A stretch of DNA of 20,208 nucleotides from positions 1-20,208 of the forward strand of contig CAMAXF010000014.1 of assembly GCA_945862305.1 (NCBI GenBank). Direction: 5' to 3'. The DNA comes from Bordetella parapertussis (GTDB lineage Bacteria; Pseudomonadota; Gammaproteobacteria; Burkholderiales; Burkholderiaceae_A). A model generated the notes under the pieces. That model worked only from the letters and a program-made list of their open reading frames with translations. It did not search any database and had not been told where the DNA came from. The first letter of the stretch is position 1. Each line of letters starts with the position of its first letter. Both the position numbers and the translations under genes were made by a program. Positions 17,441-20,208 of the stretch are shown here, piece after piece.

Positions 17441-17444
17441 GGAG
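17441..17444 (+). promoter_or_regulatory. Ribosome binding site of the orphan gene
   Basis: GGAG lies seven bases before the GTG at 17452 and is the main reason to accept that non-ATG start. Confidence 0.6.
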
Positions 17445-17451
17445 CGCGCCT

Positions 17452-18018
17452 GTGGGCCCTTCACCTGTCGATTTCCAGTCATCAGACCGGCTGGCGTACA
17501 TCCCGAGCACCGGACGAGGTGACGATCGGGGCGTTCACCATCGCCTGCCCGATGGCACAGCGGTCACCTATGCGGACATCCGTCGGGCTGTGGAGGAAGG
17601 GCGCGGGGATGAGGACGTGTCCCCCTATTTCACGGGGCAGACCAATGCCCAGGCCCTGGGCACCCATCAGATCGTCAAACTCATTGAAGACCCCCCGCCC
17701 GTGGTTGGCGCCATCTTTGCGCTGGCCCAGCGGTCTTGGTTCTCCCTGGCCACAGTCGTGGCCTCCGCCTTGGGCACGACAGAGGAGGTGAAGACCGCAC
17801 TGACTGAGGCACCGTCCAAGCCCGAGGAGGGCGCTGAGGTTGTTGCTCAGATGGGCGATGAGCCAGCCAACGAGGCGCTCGCAGCGCAGTCCTCAGTCCT
17901 CGACGAGAACGCAGCCGAACGGCCTCTTCGGGCACTGACCGATGCACTGGAGCAGCCCGCTGCGCCCGTCTTCATGGCGGCCGAGGCGCTTCGCATTCGC
18001 CAAGACATCGAGCGATAG
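17452..18018 (+). CDS. Hypothetical protein, no family recognised
   Basis: The 188-residue product is not one I recognise. It has no signal peptide and no cysteine. The N-terminal third is polar and ends in a segment that could be a small folded unit (RLPDGTAVTYADIRRAVEEG, about 31-50). A mildly hydrophobic stretch follows at about 83-108 (VVGAIFALAQRSWFSLATVVASALG), perhaps a helix hairpin or membrane-associated. The last 80 residues are rich in Ala and Glu and predicted to be helical or partly disordered. GTG is taken as the start because of the GGAG seven bases upstream. It follows the ahpF terminator, so it probably has its own promoter, though none is clear in 17396-17440. It is convergent with the spermidine synthase-like gene, six bases apart. 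Codon use looks native. Confidence 0.65.
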   Translation: MGPSPVDFQSSDRLAYIPSTGRGDDRGVHHRLPDGTAVTYADIRRAVEEGRGDEDVSPYFTGQTNAQALGTHQIVKLIEDPPPVVGAIFALAQRSWFSLATVVASALGTTEEVKTALTEAPSKPEEGAEVVAQMGDEPANEALAAQSSVLDENAAERPLRALTDALEQPAAPVFMAAEALRIRQDIER

Positions 18019-18024
18019 CAGGCC

Positions 18025-20103
18025 CTACTTCAAAACTTGCAAGAGGTTGTTGAAGTCGTCTGTCCAGAGCCGAAGGCCGGTGATGGGCTCGATGATGTAT
18101 TCCGCATCCTGAATCTCGGGGTCTGCCATGAGTGCCTTGTTTCGCGTCACCAGCACATAGTCGGTTGAGGCCAGTAGGCGCCCAGAGGTGTCGTCCGGCT
18201 GGTGGGAGAGGAGCATGGCCATGAGCCCTGCATCGTGGGCGAGTTGCTGCACCACGGGCGGCAGCCGCAGGTAACGGTTGGTCACATGAAAGACGATGGC
18301 ACCGTCTGGCTTGAGGTGCCGAAGATACACCGCCATGGCCTCTTGAGTGATCAGATGCACAGGAATGGCATCGCTTGAGAAGGCATCAATCACCAGCACA
18401 TCGAAGGCCTGTGGCGGCTCTCGCTCCAACTGAAGCCGGGCATCTCCCAGCGAGAAGCTTTTCTCGGCGGGGCTGTCTGATAAGTACGTAAATTGGTCCT
18501 GTGCAAGATCAATCACTGCATCATTGATCTCATAGAATCGGTAGTGGTCCTGGGCCCGTCCATACACGGCCAAGGTGCCAACACCGAGACCCACCACACC
18601 AAATCGGCTTCCGTTCGGGCGGTTCTGCACATACCAGTTGATCGCCAGGCCGGCGCCAGACTCCGGCCCGTAGTAGGTGGTGGCCATTCGGCGCAGGGCG
18701 GGGTCTGAGCTCTGAAGACCATGAAGAATCACGCCGTGCACCAGTCGTCGAGTGGCATGGTCCTGTCCCTCATATCGGGCCTCGTTCACGCGCAGCGTGC
18801 CGTAGAAATTTCTGCTGGCCACCTCATTGTTATGAAAGAGGCTGTCGATGTGATCGTGTGCGTAGTACACCGTGGCAGTCATGCTGGCCACCGCCCCAAC
18901 GACAAAGAGCACTCGGGTGGGCAACAAGGTTTCGGCCTGTCGCAGAACCACCCACATGGCCATGAGCGCTACTGCAAGAAGACCGGCTGGAAGTTCCCAA
19001 TAGAACGGGGCAAGGTGAGGTGCAAGCAAGGAGACGGTGAGGCCACCGCAGGCCCCTCCGAGGGCCACCATGAAGTAAAACCGGGTGAGTTTGCGTGCAG
19101 GCGGCTTGGACTGGGCCAGTTCCCCATGGCAAAAGAAGCAGACCAGAAAGAGGCCACCCAGGTAGAGGGGAATCGCTTCTTGGATGCGCATGATTCCGTC
19201 GTCGGCCACCAGGCCCCAGGCCATGATGGCCGATACGGCGAGCGCGGGAAGCATGAATGTCTCGCGGCGATACCAGCCACGGCCACCGCGCCCCTCAAAG
19301 GCCAGTACAAAGGTCAGCAGGTAAAGAGACAACGGAAGAATCCAGAGAAACGGGATGGAGGCCACGTTCTGCGTGATGTGACTCGAAATGGCCAGCAGCA
19401 GCAGTGTCGCCAGCCCGGCCATGCAGAACCAAAAGAAGTGGTCTTGAAGACTGATGCGATGCGTGGATGCCTCCGTATCGGTCTGCGCACCGCCTGAAGG
19501 CGCTGATGCCATCGGCCTCCTCATGGCCCTCAGGCCCACCAGAATGACCAACACCGTGAACACAGCGTAGGCGGTGCTCCAGACCCAGGCCTGATGTTGT
19601 GTGGACACATAGGGCTCGATGATGAACGGGTAAGACACCAGACCCAGCAGGGAGCCGGCGTTGGACAGGGCAAAGAGTCGGTATGCGCGCTGCGCCATTT
19701 GGGGGTCATGCTGCTCACGAGCCCACCAAGATTGAATGAGCGGTCCAGTGGTCGACAGCATGAAGTAGGGCAGGCCAATGGTGACGGCCAGCAGGCCGAG
19801 GATACGAAGCAACGGTGCCTCGTCTCCCATGGGCTTCCAGCTATCGGCCGCCAGGATGGGCAGGCTGATGAGGCTGACCACCAAGAGCGCGGCATGCAGG
19901 CTCGTTTGCGCCTTTGGTTGAAGGCGCTGCACCAGGTCTGAGTATGCGTAGCCGGCCAGCAGCACCAGCTGGAAAAAGGTCAGGCAGGCCGACCAGACCG
20001 AGGCCGATCCGCCAAACCACGGGACAATCTGTTTGGCGATGATGGGTTGAACCAGAAAGAGAAGAAAGCTTGAGAGCAGAACCGCCAGCGCATAGAGCAG
20101 CAA
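18025..20103 (-). CDS. Membrane protein fused to spermidine synthase-like domain
   Basis: The 692-residue product combines a membrane half (about 12-13 hydrophobic segments between 4 and 414) with a cytoplasmic Rossmann domain of the spermidine synthase type (about 430-692). The latter shows HGVILHG (456-462), TYYG (476-479), the nucleotide-binding VVGLGVGTLAVYG (503-515), Glu525 in FYEIND, GDAR (553-556) and VIDAFSSDA (571-579). The layout matches proteins annotated as fused MFS/spermidine synthase. The substrate is unknown and polyamine synthesis should not be assumed. The apparent start is TTG at 20103 with a weak GAG upstream: the reading places the conserved LLYALAVLLSSFLLFLVQP at the N-terminus, an in-frame stop lies near 20154, and no ATG or GTG falls between. 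It is convergent with the orphan gene. Confidence 0.85.
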   Translation of the reverse strand: MLLYALAVLLSSFLLFLVQPIIAKQIVPWFGGSASVWSACLTFFQLVLLAGYAYSDLVQRLQPKAQTSLHAALLVVSLISLPILAADSWKPMGDEAPLLRILGLLAVTIGLPYFMLSTTGPLIQSWWAREQHDPQMAQRAYRLFALSNAGSLLGLVSYPFIIEPYVSTQHQAWVWSTAYAVFTVLVILVGLRAMRRPMASAPSGGAQTDTEASTHRISLQDHFFWFCMAGLATLLLLAISSHITQNVASIPFLWILPLSLYLLTFVLAFEGRGGRGWYRRETFMLPALAVSAIMAWGLVADDGIMRIQEAIPLYLGGLFLVCFFCHGELAQSKPPARKLTRFYFMVALGGACGGLTVSLLAPHLAPFYWELPAGLLAVALMAMWVVLRQAETLLPTRVLFVVGAVASMTATVYYAHDHIDSLFHNNEVASRNFYGTLRVNEARYEGQDHATRRLVHGVILHGLQSSDPALRRMATTYYGPESGAGLAINWYVQNRPNGSRFGVVGLGVGTLAVYGRAQDHYRFYEINDAVIDLAQDQFTYLSDSPAEKSFSLGDARLQLEREPPQAFDVLVIDAFSSDAIPVHLITQEAMAVYLRHLKPDGAIVFHVTNRYLRLPPVVQQLAHDAGLMAMLLSHQPDDTSGRLLASTDYVLVTRNKALMADPEIQDAEYIIEPITGLRLWTDDFNNLLQVLK

Positions 20104-20148
20104 GATGATCTCGGGTCGTGAGGTGGGAGGGGAAGTTCGAGCCTGCGT

Positions 20149-20154
20149 ATTCTA
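20149..20154 (-). promoter_or_regulatory. Possible -10 box of the membrane-synthase gene
   Basis: TAGAAT on the minus strand (five of six matches to TATAAT) lies about 45 bases before the TTG start. No convincing -35 box stands 16-18 bases further upstream, so support is weak. Nothing else was found in 20104-20208. Confidence 0.25.
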
Positions 20155-20208
20155 AGGGGAGTCCGTGAGAGGCTGCCCGACCTTTGATGTTTTTGGTCTT
20201 GGTTGGTG

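Noticed and set aside
17408..17791. Overlapping plus-strand frame of 127 codons alternative to the orphan gene
   Set aside because: No ribosome binding site, Arg/Pro/Ser/Trp-rich composition typical of an out-of-frame reading; the 188-residue frame is longer and has GGAG at the right spacing.
18027..18056. Inverted repeat (ACTTCAA with TTGAAGT, plus three inner pairs) just after the orphan gene stop
   Set aside because: It lies within the last codons of the opposite gene, has a bulge and no T-run on either strand; too weak to call a terminator.
1..20208. Mobile elements, CRISPR arrays, tRNA/rRNA genes, prophage genes
   Set aside because: Looked for transposase frames, direct repeats, tRNA-like cloverleaf segments and integrase motifs; none seen, and gene order and base use look native throughout.

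Overview
The window reads as a chromosomal stretch of a GC-rich betaproteobacterium, most likely Burkholderiales. The main reason is the gene order rseB - mucD/degP - lepA - lepB - rnc - era - recO - pdxJ - acpS - nagZ, together with betaproteobacterial-looking protein sequences. No tRNA, rRNA, insertion sequence, phage or CRISPR signal was seen, and no gap between genes exceeds about 150 bases.

Positions 3-13482 hold one very dense plus-strand block. It opens with the end of the sigma-E envelope-stress locus (rseB, cut by the window edge, and the periplasmic protease mucD). It continues through translation and export (lepA, lepB), RNA processing and ribosome maturation (rnc, era), recombination repair (recO), vitamin B6 synthesis (pdxJ), holo-ACP formation (acpS), cell-wall recycling (nagZ), a family 5-type uracil-DNA glycosylase, nucleotide excision repair (uvrC), a monofunctional peptidoglycan glycosyltransferase (mtgA) and an EamA-type transporter. 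Nearly every junction from lepA onward is a stop/start overlap of the ATGA, GTGA or TGATG kind, so the block is probably translationally coupled and co-transcribed over long stretches.

Positions 13493-14969 hold a divergent pair. A short-chain dehydrogenase lies on the minus strand, convergent with the transporter, and a short stand-alone formyltransferase-fold protein lies on the plus strand. They share an 88-base promoter region. The formyltransferase-like protein keeps the His and Asp of the family active site but has Gly where the usual Asn sits.

Positions 14970-17395 form a peroxide-defence unit. A sequence with the spacing of an OxyR operator abuts a plausible promoter, followed by ahpC, a strong hairpin between the genes, ahpF and a T-tract terminator. 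AhpC reduces peroxides and AhpF recycles it with NADH.

Positions 17452-20103 hold an unrecognised 188-residue protein (GTG start with a good ribosome binding site) and, convergent with it, a large membrane protein fused to a spermidine synthase-like domain that appears to start at TTG.

I did not find a clearly new multi-gene system. The points most worth following are the OxyR-like operator, the altered formyltransferase, the glycosylase coupled to uvrC, and the orphan gene after ahpF.
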